From contig NC_092878.1 in the NCBI RefSeq assembly GCF_028372415.1, positions 30,672,903 to 30,736,902 on the forward strand: a stretch of 64,000 bases of DNA. The letters are read 5' to 3'. A program made the translations under genes and the position numbers. Of this stretch, positions 11,301 to 23,300 are shown piece after piece; positions within the stretch are counted from its first letter, which is position 1; each line of letters opens with the position of its first letter. The notes beneath the pieces are model-generated. The model was not told the DNA's origin and did no database searches. It saw nothing but the letters and a program-made list of their open reading frames with translations. The stretch is from Notamacropus eugenii. Its lineage: Eukaryota; Chordata; Mammalia; Diprotodontia; Macropodidae.

Positions 11301-14300
11301 AATTTTTAAAAAGAAAATTAAAAAAAATTATCTTAGAAGAATAATAGCTTTACATCCCGTCTTTATTTCTGCTGCTATCAAGTGATCTTCTGTCCTTTTT
11401 TGTGGAGGAAATTTGGAGAGCCAAAAGTTTTCTGACCTATTTTGCCATCTTCCCAGAACCCTCTCTTTTTAAATCCTCTTCTTTTTAAAAAGAGTCCTTG
11501 TGATCTTAGACTAAAACCCAGTTTTATAATCTGAATCTTTTTTGCCATTTTTAAGTTTTGGTGTCACTCATTTTAACCTAATTTGCCAGTTGAAATGCAC
11601 TGTCTTAATATCATTCCTCAACTTTGTTTTCTCTTTTTTCCTTCCAGGAGGCTGAGGAACCAGTGGTGGAGTGTCAAGAGTATGAGACTGAAGTCTCTCC
11701 ATCACAGACAGGCGGCTCCTCAGGAGACCTGGGGGACATCAGCTCTTTTTCCTCGAAGGCATCCAGCTTGAACCGGATGTCAAGTGGGGCAAGCAGTGGC
11801 CTCTCAGTTGCACAAAGCAGTAGCAGCTCAGGGAAGGGAGCTGGTCTTGGCAAAGGGAAAACAAGTGCAACAGAATCTGCAGATTTTGCCTTACCCAGCA
11901 CACGTGGAGGCCCAGGAAAACTGAGGTGCAGATATTGTATCCAGAGGTAGGGACATGGGCTTAGTGTGGGATGAGGAGGCTGATGTAACTTATGGAAAGG
12001 GGAATGATGGGAATGGCAGAAAGAGAGTTCGGAAGATTTTCGCCAGCGCTCAGCACCCCCTTGCCCCAGACTAAATGAGTTCTCTTTTCCTCCCTTGCTT
12101 TTGGGTTGTTACAGTAGGTGTTGCTTCTTTAGGGTACTTTTAGCTGATCAGTTAAGATACTGCTGGAGGATCAGTGTGAGCCTGTCACTCTCATTCTGCT
12201 GGCAAAGTACCTTCCTTCATAGGCCAGAGACCCTGATGGGCTCCTAGTAGCAAATCATAGGAGGTATGTGAATATTAGGAATATGATGGACATGATGGGG
12301 GTGTGCTATTCCTGTGACTCTTTCCCTGCTTCTTAGGAACTGCCTTGGAAACCATAGAATCATAGAGATGTAGATGGAAGGGACCTTAAGAGTATAGAGT
12401 TCAAACCACTCATTTTTCAGATGAAGAAACTGAGGCCTGAGAAATTAGGTTCTTTACCCAAGTTCATACAGATAGTAAGTAGCAGAGCGAGAATTCAAAC
12501 CCAGATTTTCTGATGCCAGATCCAGAGCTTTCCCACTGCACCATGCTGCCTTTCTCACTTCCAAAGTCTTTTGCTTTTATGAGAAGTAAAACAGGTTTGG
12601 GGTGATGACTTCACACGGGTTCTTTACTTTCTAATGCAGATTCTGTCGTGGACAGGAAGGCAAGACAAATAGAAGGAGGTTTGCTGAGTTTGAAGCTTGT
12701 GCTCAGAAGATTGATTAGGAGGCATTTAGCTTCATCATAGACAAGAATAAAGCTCACTGTTTTCCTCCTTTCTGTTTTTACTCCCTTCCATTTCATGATT
12801 GAGATGTGACTCATACGCTAGCTTATCACTGAATTAGGGGCTGGTACGTGTTGACCAGGCCTGCAGCCTGGCATGAGAATTCCCTAATAGGTGGCCTCCG
12901 ACTAACTTGCCTTTGTTCTGCAGCGCTAGAAAAGGGGTCACTCAGATAGGGGCATCGGTGTGTGAGGAGGATGGCGATGCCGGCCTTGGCATCAGACAGG
13001 GAGGAAAGAGTCCCGTCACACCTCGCGGCAGAGGACGACGGGGCCGCCCTCCTTCTCGGGCGACTGGCACCAGGTATTTGGGCAGTGTGAGATGTGCTTC
13101 GTTGGGTTTTTGTTCATTAAAATAGGAGGAGGAGAGAGTAGTGTATGGGGTGCCAGGAGAGAAGAGGGGATGGTGTAGGGACTGCCAGATGATGTGAGTA
13201 AAGGTGAGAGCAGCTGGAAGACCAGACTCATGACTTCAGAATCCGTGGCTGATCATTCCGCTCCTTCTCTGAGGCAGGGAAATGAGAAGTTAATGTGCAT
13301 CCTCCTTAATTCATTCATCTCATTCTCACTTCCTCATTCTACATTTCCTTTTCAGAGAAACAGCTTTGCCTAGCCCTCTTGGTGTCGAGGATATCTCAAC
13401 AAGTGTCTCGCCGGAGGATAAACCCTTCACTCGCATTGTACCCCGTATGCCAGATGCCAACAAACGAGCAGATGGCAGTACTGGAGGTTTACGCCGTAGC
13501 GACTCTCCAGAGATTCCTTTGCAGGTTGTTGCTGGCCCATCTGATGGCCTCGACTCCTCCTCTCCAGGAAACAGCTTTGTAGGGCTCCGCGTTGTAGCCA
13601 AGTGGTCCTCCAATGGCTATTTTTATTCTGGGAAAATAACACGAGATGTTGGAGCTGGGAAGTATAAGCTCCTTTTTGATGATGGCTATGAATGTGATGT
13701 GTTGGGCAAAGACATTCTCTTGTTTGAGCCGATTCCGCTGGAGACAGAAGTGACAGCCCTTTCAGAGGATGAATATTTCAGTGCAGGTAATGAAAGGAGC
13801 AAAGTTTTTAATAGCTCAGTGTGTCCTTGGATACGTGGGGTGCTTTCATCAGTTACTGAAAAGTCCCCCCAACCTGACTATTCATTAGGGTCCGGTCAGA
13901 AATCATTCACCCAAAACTAGCCGCTCTGATTGCTTCCTTTTTTATTTACTGTCTGTCTTGATAAAACCAGACAGATGACTGCAACTGAAACAAATCAGAT
14001 AAGTAACTGTTCCTAGGAAGAAGTTGTACTGATGCCTGCGGGTGTTCACATGTATGCAAAAGTGCACATACCCAGTTTTGTCTGGTTTGAGGAACTGGCT
14101 TTCTGTCCTCACTCCTTCCCCTCCAGGGTACAAGTTTCTGAGGGGTAGCAGTGAGAATCTTTTCTGCTCTATGCCTTTCATTGTTTCCTCTTTCTGAATT
14201 AAACTGGTAGTAAGATATTGTTCATTTGTTACTTAGAAACAGTTTACCTTTCTCAGAGTTTTTCTTTTCCTTTAGATGATGAGGAAAAAATTATTTTGTT

Positions 14301-17300
14301 TCTGAGAACTCAGGCAATATTTTATGATTAGGAATCTTGAGTTTCTATTGCTTGCTCTTGTCAGTCTGGAGCAGGCTTGCTCATCTTATGGTTCTTGATG
14401 GCAGGGCAGTTTAGAAAGATGATGTCTAGTAAGAGTTCCATTTTTAAAAAAATTTTGTTCTGCGACTGAAAGAATTCTACCAAATATATGAAACAAAACA
14501 AACACCAAAAATTTGGTCTAAAATATGTTCCAGATATATGTACCAAATTCTGAAAACTTGGTTTTAGGTACGAAAATAGCTCTTGTAGGTCCGCGTTTAG
14601 CTCTTTGAACACCAAAGATATATTGTCTCCAGAATAAATCCTGGAGAAAATAATTTAATTCGATCCCTTTGAGCTCTCAGAATTATTTCTACAAGTCAGT
14701 ACCAGTGGCTTGTTTTTTAAATTCTTTTGTTTCTTTTTTAAGTCTATGAAGTATTATGTAGCTCTTACTCTGGCTGATTAATTCTTGACTTGCTGGTGTT
14801 TCTTTTAAAACTTGGGATTTCTCTTGTTGAGTTCTGTAGTTTTGTGGAGCTCAGGAAGGATTGTAAAGAAATTTATGCTGACGAGCAGAACTCAGTCTTA
14901 CTTTCTCTCTCTTGTTTCTGACATTTGTCTCAAGCCTGTGATACAGGATTCTGAAAGTCGGCTCCTTGGGTTTCAGAGGTTGGTTTTTCCAGCTCTATAG
15001 TGGAACACAGGCCGGTAGAAAAGAACAAAACGGGTTCTCCTGATCATGGGTTTGAGGATGAGGTGGTGTGAAGAATCCTTTGTTAGAAACCCTGTTCTCC
15101 AATTAACATCCCAACAACCAAGCACGATTGGCGTACGCTTACAGGCTTATTGACAAACCAAGGATTGTTATGAGGGTGTTGAGGATTTCACAGAGCTTGG
15201 TTGTGATAGAATCATGATTAGAACCCAGATCTCCCAGTTTCTGTTCATACTCTCTCTTTATCCTAAGAAACTGGGTCAGAATTAGAGCAATGGTGTGTTT
15301 TTTCCCTTTTGTTCTGATTCTTCCTTCACAACATGACTAATGCAGAAGTGTGTTTAACATGATTGTACATGTATAACCTGTATCAGATTGCTGGCTGTCT
15401 GGGAGAGAGAAAAATTTGCAACTCAAAATCTTACAAAAATGAGTCTTGAAAACTATCTTTACATGTAATTGGAAAAAGTACTGTTAAGAAAAAAAAAGAA
15501 AAGGAAAAAAAGAATTAAAACGAGACTAAGAGGAGAGTGAGAGAGGAGCAAGCAGGAAAGACACATTTCTGCTTCGTACCAGCTTGTCTCAGTTTCCCCT
15601 TTTCTTCAGGTGCCCGCCCACTCCAAATCTGAATGTCAGGTATATACTTCCCAAAAAAAACAAAATTAAAAAGGATTAATGAGTTACATCAGCTACTCTA
15701 CAGCACATCGTAATTTCAAGAGAACTATTAGAGCCATCAAAAAGCCAGCAGTGTTTGGCTTGAGAAATAACTGGTGGCTCTTACCCCAGAACCCTCTTTC
15801 TGACGCCCTCGAACTTTCCTTCCCCCAACTCCAGTGCGGTAGTGGGATACACTTTGGCTGGTAATACACTAGCTGTGACAACTCGTGTGTAGTCATAGCC
15901 CAGCTTTCAAGTGTTCGAATCAGCTGGTTTAGGTTCACTGGGCAGAGCACAGAGTGGACACAAGTAATGGACTACGTGGGATGGCATCACTGACCACAGC
16001 TTTCCTTTATTTTCTTCCCACGCGTGGTAAAAGGACACAGAAAAGAATCTGGGGAATTATAATACAGTATTGAAAAAGAGGGCCAAAGGAAATGGTACAA
16101 GCGAATGGCAGTTATCTTATCTTTGGAACAAGGGAACAAACTGAGGGAGCAGTATGGGCTTGGTCCATATGAGCCAGTAACACCCCTCACCAAGGCCGCA
16201 GACATTAGCTTAGGTAAGATCGGTGTTCTCTGCAGCTAATCTCAGGAAGCCTTGTCAAGCCTGTATTAAAAGGCAGTCTTTTGGGTAGCTTGATTAACTT
16301 TGTTATTGTTGTATCCACTTGTGGCTGATTAGATGGAGATCAGGTGCATATTCCTGGGCCACTGTCTGTTCCTGTTCCCTTCCCGGAACCTTCTAGTAAA
16401 TCGTTTTAATTAGATCTATGTTTACTTTGTCTGAGATCAGGACTGCTATCCTTGCTTTTTTTTACTTCAGCTGAAGCATAATACATTCTGCTCCAGCCTT
16501 TTACTTTTGCTCTGTGTGTGTCTCTCTGCTTATAAACAACATTGTAGGATTATAGTTTTTGATCCACTCTGCTGTCTTCTTCCGTTTTATGGGAGAGTTC
16601 ATCCTATTCACATTCACAGTTCTGATGACCAACTGTGCCTCTTTCTGCCCATCCTATTTTCCCCCTTGTTTGCACTTTTCTCTCACCTTTCACCCTTTCC
16701 CTTCTGACCTGCTATGCTTCTGACCATCACTTTCCTCAATCTGCTCTCTCCTTTGTATCAGCTCCCTCCCTTTTCTTTCCACTTTTTCCTCTTACTTCCC
16801 ATAGGGTAAGCTAGATTTCTAAAACCAGCTGTATGTATATCTTATTCTCTGTTAATCCAGTGAGATTAAAGTTCAAATGATATTTGCCCCCCTTGGGGCC
16901 TCCCTCACACTTCTCTCTGCTGTAATAAGTCTTTATGCCTCTTCTTGTGATGTAACTTATTCTGTCCTACCTCCCCCTTTCCTCTTCTCCAAGTACAAGT
17001 TTCACCCCTTAATTTTTTTTATCATCACATCAAAGTCAGCTTCTACCCACATGCTCTAATCTATGTGTGCCTCTTCTAACTATCCTGATAAAGATGCATC
17101 TGTCAGGAGTTACAAGTGTCACCTTCCCATGTAGGGATATAAACAGTTTAACCTTAATGAATAGCACTTTTTTTCTTTCCTGTTTACCTTGTTATGCTTC
17201 TCTTAAGTCTTGTAGTTAAAGATTGAATTTTCTGTACAGCTCTGGTTTTTTTTCTTTTCATCAGGAATAATTGACAGTCCCCTATTTCATTGAAGGTCTG

Positions 17301-20300
17301 TCTTTTCCTCTGAAAGATTATGCTCAGTTTTGCTGGGTAGTTGATTCTTTGTTGTAATCAAAGCTCCTCTGCCTTCCAAAATATCCTATTTCAAGCCCTC
17401 TGATCCTTTAATGTAGAAGCTGCCAAGTCTTGTGTAATCCTGGCTGTGGTTCCGTGATATTTAAATGATTTCTTTCTGGCTGCTTGCAGTATTTTCTCCT
17501 TGATCTGATAATTCTGGAACTTGGCTACAATATTCCTTGGCGTTCTCATTTTGGGGTTTCTTTCAGTAGGTGAGTCTTTCAATGTCTGTATTACCCTCTG
17601 ATTCTAGGCATCAAAGCAGTTTTCCTTGATAATTTCTTGAAAGATGCTGTCCAGGCTTTTTTTTTGTTATGATCAGGGCTTTCTGGTATTTCAATAATTC
17701 TTAAATTATCTTTTCTGGATCTATTTTCCAGATCAGTTGTTTTTCGCATGAGGTATTTTACATTTTCTTCTATCTTTTCATTCTCTTGCTTTTATTTGAC
17801 TGATTCTTGATGTCTCATAGAATCATTTCCTACCACTTGCCCAACTTTAATTTTTAAGGAATTATTTTCTTCAGTTAGATTTTTGTACCTTTTTCCATTT
17901 GGCCAGTTCTACTTTCTAAGAAATTGTTTTCTTCAGTCAATTTTTGTCCTTTTTCAAACTGTTGACTCTCTCTTGAATACTTCTAATTTCTTTTCCCAGT
18001 TTTTTCTTCTACCTCTTTTATTTGACTTTTTAAATCCTTCTTAAACTCTCCCAAGAAGGTATTTTGGGCTTGAGACCAATTGAGACCAAAGGGAATGTCC
18101 CCTTTGAGGTTTTCTGGATGTAGGTTTATTGACAATTTTGCTTTCCTCTGAGTTTGTGTTTTGATCTTCCCTGTCACCGTTGTCACTTTCTGTTATCAGT
18201 GTTTGTTTTTGCTTCTTGATCATTTTTGGAGCCTGTTTAGTAGTTTTTAAAGTTGAGCTTTCCTGCTAGAGTACAGGCCACACTGTCCCAAGCTTCTTGT
18301 GCTAGGGGCCAGAGGCCTGGTCACTAGCTTTGTGTACTGGGGCCTCAGGTACTGGTAGCTTACCTGTTGATGAGATAGAATCCTAGTGGTGGTATCTGGC
18401 ATGTGCTGAGGCCAGGTGGAGTTTTTCTGTATTTCTCTTGGGCTGCACTGAAGCACATGGAAAGTCTGGCCACTGAAGGATGCCTGCCCCACCTTGTAGT
18501 AAATCCTTAGGCTTCTTGCCTCAGCGCAGCAGAGATAAAGCAAATCTTCAGTCAACCCTCCTCAGCTCAGCAAGAAGTAAAACAAATCTTCAGCCATAGA
18601 AGTGTGAAACAAAATATGGAATGGTCTTAGAATATGTTTTATAGTGCAGTGGGAAGTGTGAGGGAAGGATTCGGGGCCTTATATTGTGAGAACTAATTAC
18701 TTTCTGTCTTACTTGGTTATAGATAATTTGGTGGAGCGCAAGCGAAAACGACGAAGTAACCTCAACTCCCCAGGCACCCCCACTACCTCCAGCAGCAGTG
18801 CCACTGCCACTCCTCCTCGTAAAGCTCTCGAAAGTCCCCGAGTCTCTATGGGGCCTCTCTCTGGGAAGAGGAAACTGATATGCCCTGAGGAAGATCGATC
18901 CCCTGCCAAGCGAGGCAGCAAGTCTGCCGCAATGTAAATGCTCTTCCTTCAGATACCTTCATGACATGCAAATGGTAGTCTTCTTGGCAAAAGATAATAA
19001 AGTATTGTGAAAAACAAAGTAGTGTTAATTATGTGGCCTTTTGTTCTCCTGGTAATGAGCTGTGTACGTATTCAGCTAGGCAGGGCGTAAGATGCTTTCA
19101 TATAGCCTCCTGTTTTAGGGCACTCCAGCTCATTGAGGAGTTAATCACTCCTTTCTACCCCCTCACCACAATATTCTTGGCAGAGTAAGGTAAAGAGGGA
19201 ATGGCAATAATATCTGAAACATTTAAATGATAATTTTTGTGATGGGGGTAGTTGGGGGGGGGGCCTGGGAAAAGAATCAGGGCTGATGGGGGCAAAATTT
19301 AGAGGCAGGTGAAGTTTGTGGTTGTCACTTATCCATGGTACATGTGCTTCTTGGTGTCTCATTTGCCCTCAGAACCTGGGAACTCATTGTCTCACGATGT
19401 CCAGCGACTGTCCAGCACTGCTTCATTGTGGCACTTTGCATGACTTTTACTAACCTGTGTTCCATGTTCCAGTGGCTTCTCCAGTCTCTTCAACTTTAAT
19501 GAATTCTTATTCCTTTGGTGCTGGGATGTAGGAAAGTAGTTTGATTAAATTGCAGTGTTAAGTTTTATTAAAAGGGCAGCTGTTTTTGTGTTCAGACTTG
19601 TTGGTTGTATCTTCATCATCTGGGTGTCAAAATGTCCCTAGATGCAAGCTTCTTTCTAGCTCGTTCTTTTATCTGGGGAAAACGTTACCTGTCATCTTCG
19701 TCTTTATATGAGCCTTACAGTCAATTTTCCTGACACAAATCCCCATTTTCTTTTATTCCTGGAAAATTGAACAAAGAGGATCAAACAAATCTGGATGTGT
19801 CATAAACCCTTAGCTAACAGGTTCACCTCCTTCCCAGGTACTGGAAACAGTAACAGAACAGACACTGACCAGGGGGGAGTTCTAATGACCATGAGTCCTC
19901 TCCTAGCTAGTCCCGTAAACGTTTGGTTTGGATGTGTAAAAATTCTAATTATTTTTGTGTATTGAAAGATTTTTCATTTTATGCATATCACCGTGTCATT
20001 GATTTTATTATGATTTTTATTTAAGTTAAAAAAATAAAATTTTCATTTATGTTTACTCTACATAGTTGTTTTTGTTTTTTCCTCATGTAACATAGTTGTC
20101 ATCTCAGAAGTAAACAAAATAGAGTGGAATGTTGTATACTACTTTGTACTCAGGCAGGTAGGATTCATTTAATTTAACGAACATTTATATGTGCCTACTG
20201 TGTGTAGAATGCTATATTCTTAGGTTCCTTGGCTCTGGTACAACGTGAGAGTTCTCTGTAATAATGTTGTTTTTGTTCTTAACCAGGTACCGTGGGAGTA

Positions 20301-23300
20301 GGAGAATTTGTGAGTCCATGCGAAGGTGGAGACAATGCTGGAGAGCCATTAGCTTTGGAAGACCAGAGGGGACCGTTACCCCACAACAAGACTTTGTTTC
20401 TGGGCTATGCTTTTCTCCTCACCATGGCCACAGCCAACGATAAGCTAGCCAACCGATCTAAATTGCCAGATGGTCCTACTGGGAGCAGTGAGGAAGAGGA
20501 GGGTGAGACCACTGTCCTCATTTCCCATGGAAATTTGTGGGTTTCTGACATAGCTTCCCATTTCCCTCATATTTATTCTAGTTGCTCCACTTGTTTAGTA
20601 AGCCTGTGCTTGGTGCCCTTTGTCACGTAGAGAAGCTCTAAAACAAGTGGAAATCGACCCTGAACTAAGGACGGAGGAAAGCAAACACGCCTCCTCTAAG
20701 TAGCCGACGTCTTTCCTATCCAAGTTTTAAGGAAAAGGCTGTAGCAGAACTGGTGGGAGGGGGAGAAAGGCAACTGGCTTTCAGGGGACTTTGGAAGGGG
20801 GGGTATGTGGCGATAGCAGGTCTTCTGTCAAGGACTGTCAACAAGCAATTTCTAGACATTTTTCATCCATTTGACTGCAAACTAAACGTACAATTATGTT
20901 AATAACATCATGGGGAGTTATGAGAAAGACTTGTTCTCTGCCTTCAGAAAGTCTTGAGTCTTAAGACTCTTAAGAGGGAAAAAAGGAAAGTATGAATTTA
21001 AATAAGAATGGCTGACAAAAACACATCAATCTACCCATTATGGCTAAGGCTCAGACTTTTCTCTAATGTGATATTTGAACACTAGCTACGGATTTCTGGC
21101 TGACATTAAGTCTTGGAAGAGCAAACTGTATTTGGCGGTAGTATCACCATTAGTGATCAGCAGCCATAGTAGCTCTTCAGGGTTGTGTCTCTAACCCCAG
21201 TTAATGAACAAGCTATTTATTTTTGCTGAATTTTTAACATTAGCCAAACCTCCCTGTACAATGTTAATATTAGTTGAATGTTAGCCAAAATTTGGATTTT
21301 CTGATAAGTGCCAAGTATTCAGAGAAATGGGAAAAATGTAAAGGAGGGCAGGATTTGCAGGAGACATCTTGGAAGGCTACAGGGAATCACTTTAGCAGAA
21401 AAGAGAAGCAATTGTGCTTCATTTTTTGTTACTGGTGGTGTGTTTTATAACTTGGAGAATGAATAGGGGCATGGAAGGGACAGGAAGTGGATGAGCTTTT
21501 CCCACTAAAGAGAATTGAGGTGTAATAGAAAGGCTTCCTCTTGAACTCATTGGAATCCAAAAATATATAGCTTGTTAACTGGCTTCTAAGCTGATTATAT
21601 ATTTGGATTTGATTGTATAGGTAATTTGTGTTGTGAAAAGGGGACATTGATATTTGGGGCCTCATTTTTCTTTACCTTCCTAATGTTGCCAGATCTTGTT
21701 CTCATTCATATTCTTTCTCCTTTCTTGCTTCTCTTTCTCCCAGCCTTCTGCTTCTCACCCTTAAGAATTTTGATGATAAAAATCCCCATTTCATCGTCCT
21801 CATTTTCATGCACTATAATCATGTAACAGCATTGATTCCCAAGTAACTGGACTCTGAGAAGGGAAGGAGCATGAGGTCATCCTGGGGATTTATATGGGAT
21901 GACGGGTTAAAGTGGTTGGTTCTAGGACTGTTAGGAATCCATTCAGTTTTTGGTTCTGTCCCATCAGGTAGGGAAAATTGTATCTCCAAATACAGACGTT
22001 GAATCCGTAGTAACTGGGATAAATTAGAGAATATATAAGACAATACAGTTGGAGGTTAAAACCTAAATAGGCACAAAACTAGCAGTCCTATAACAAAAAA
22101 CAATTGAAATGAAATTACTAATGTACTAGAAGGTGAATGTGACTCATCATCACGGACTATTAAGTCAACATAATGACGCTGCATTGTATTCTTGTGGTGT
22201 CGGGTCAGACCTTTGTAGATGTCCAGTTTTGGTATTTATTTTAAGAGAGATATAGAGTAGCTAAAGTCTGCACAAAAGAGGAATAATTAGAGGAAGAGCA
22301 AACAGAAACTTGGTGGAAAACATCAATAGGTTGAGGCATTAGATGTAAATGACTGGCTCAGGAGTTCATTGAGTGTGTGAGGTGGTACCGGAAGCAGGGA
22401 CCTGCAGCTCTGATTTTCTCCTGGAGTGCTGTTTTATATTTGACCTAGAATAGTGGACTGGAGGATATCTCCCAGGTTCAGTTTTTAGCTCTCCTGTTTA
22501 TTAGTTGTGTGACCTTAGGCAAGTAGCTTAACATTTGTGCCTTCCTTTCTTCTCTAAGACGAAGCTAACATTTCACTGTGCACCTCACAATAGTTGCTGT
22601 GGGGAAGGTACTTTATAAACTTAAAGGCATTATATATAAATATGAGCTAATATTATAGAGTAAGGTGATTATTTCTGGAAATTTTTGATGGGGAGGGTGG
22701 AGGGTTGAAATAGAAAACCATGCACTGGATTGGGTTTTTTTTTTTTTTTTTAACATTAAAACAAATTAATCTGAATCCAGTCGGCTAGAAGCCTTAACCA
22801 GAATTTTCTCTCTCATTTGTAATTTCTATATTCCATTTACATTGGAGAGGAGTAAGTGACCCAAAAGAAAAAAAAATTGATTGAGGATTTGTTTAAAAAC
22901 AACACCCCTAAAGCTTTCAGGATAGAACCTGGTATCCGTGACTGCCACCTTCTACAGCAACTTTAAGATTATATGGTAATCATTAATATTCAGATTTCAT
23001 CTAAATATAATATCTGATTTATCAAATAACAGGTTTTCTTTTATTATCCTCTACTAAGGCGTTGGCTAATAATACATTCTAGAAAAATTTTTCAACAAAA
23101 ATTGAGACAGTTTTTCCGGATAATCCATAAATTACATTGGGATGTCTCCCTTTTTGTCCTCCAGCACTCCTGTACTGCTCCCCCTGCCCGGCCTCTGCCT
23201 CCAGCGTTTTGGGCACATTAAGTGTTAGTGTGGGTGGGGGGAAAGTGTGAATGAGGGGGATGTGTGAAGGTCTATGTAAAGAGAGTACTCATCAGTTGTT

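Larger units (their letters stand above)
9393..11468 (-). mobile_element. Antisense L1 5' region (5'UTR and ORF1 start), split by a second L1
   Basis: 9393-10202 and 11341-11468 are complementary to two consecutive parts of the L1 5' region found in sense at 25811-26740. Its 5' terminus (complement of ccatcttcccagaaccctct) is at about 11468 and it breaks off in ORF1 at 9393. A younger sense L1 at 10203-11324 separates the parts. The 5'UTR piece is close enough to the 26 kb copy that an open frame of 80 codons is shared almost unchanged, indicating the same subfamily. Confidence 0.8.

Noticed and set aside
9393-11340. Twin-primed L1 interpretation
   Set aside because: The antisense L1 resumes at 11341 and a 16-bp duplication flanks the sense part, so a nested insertion explains the structure better.
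13787-13920. Extension of TP53BP1 exon D beyond its donor
   Set aside because: Homology to 53BP1 ends exactly at the GT donor; the extension is intron sequence.
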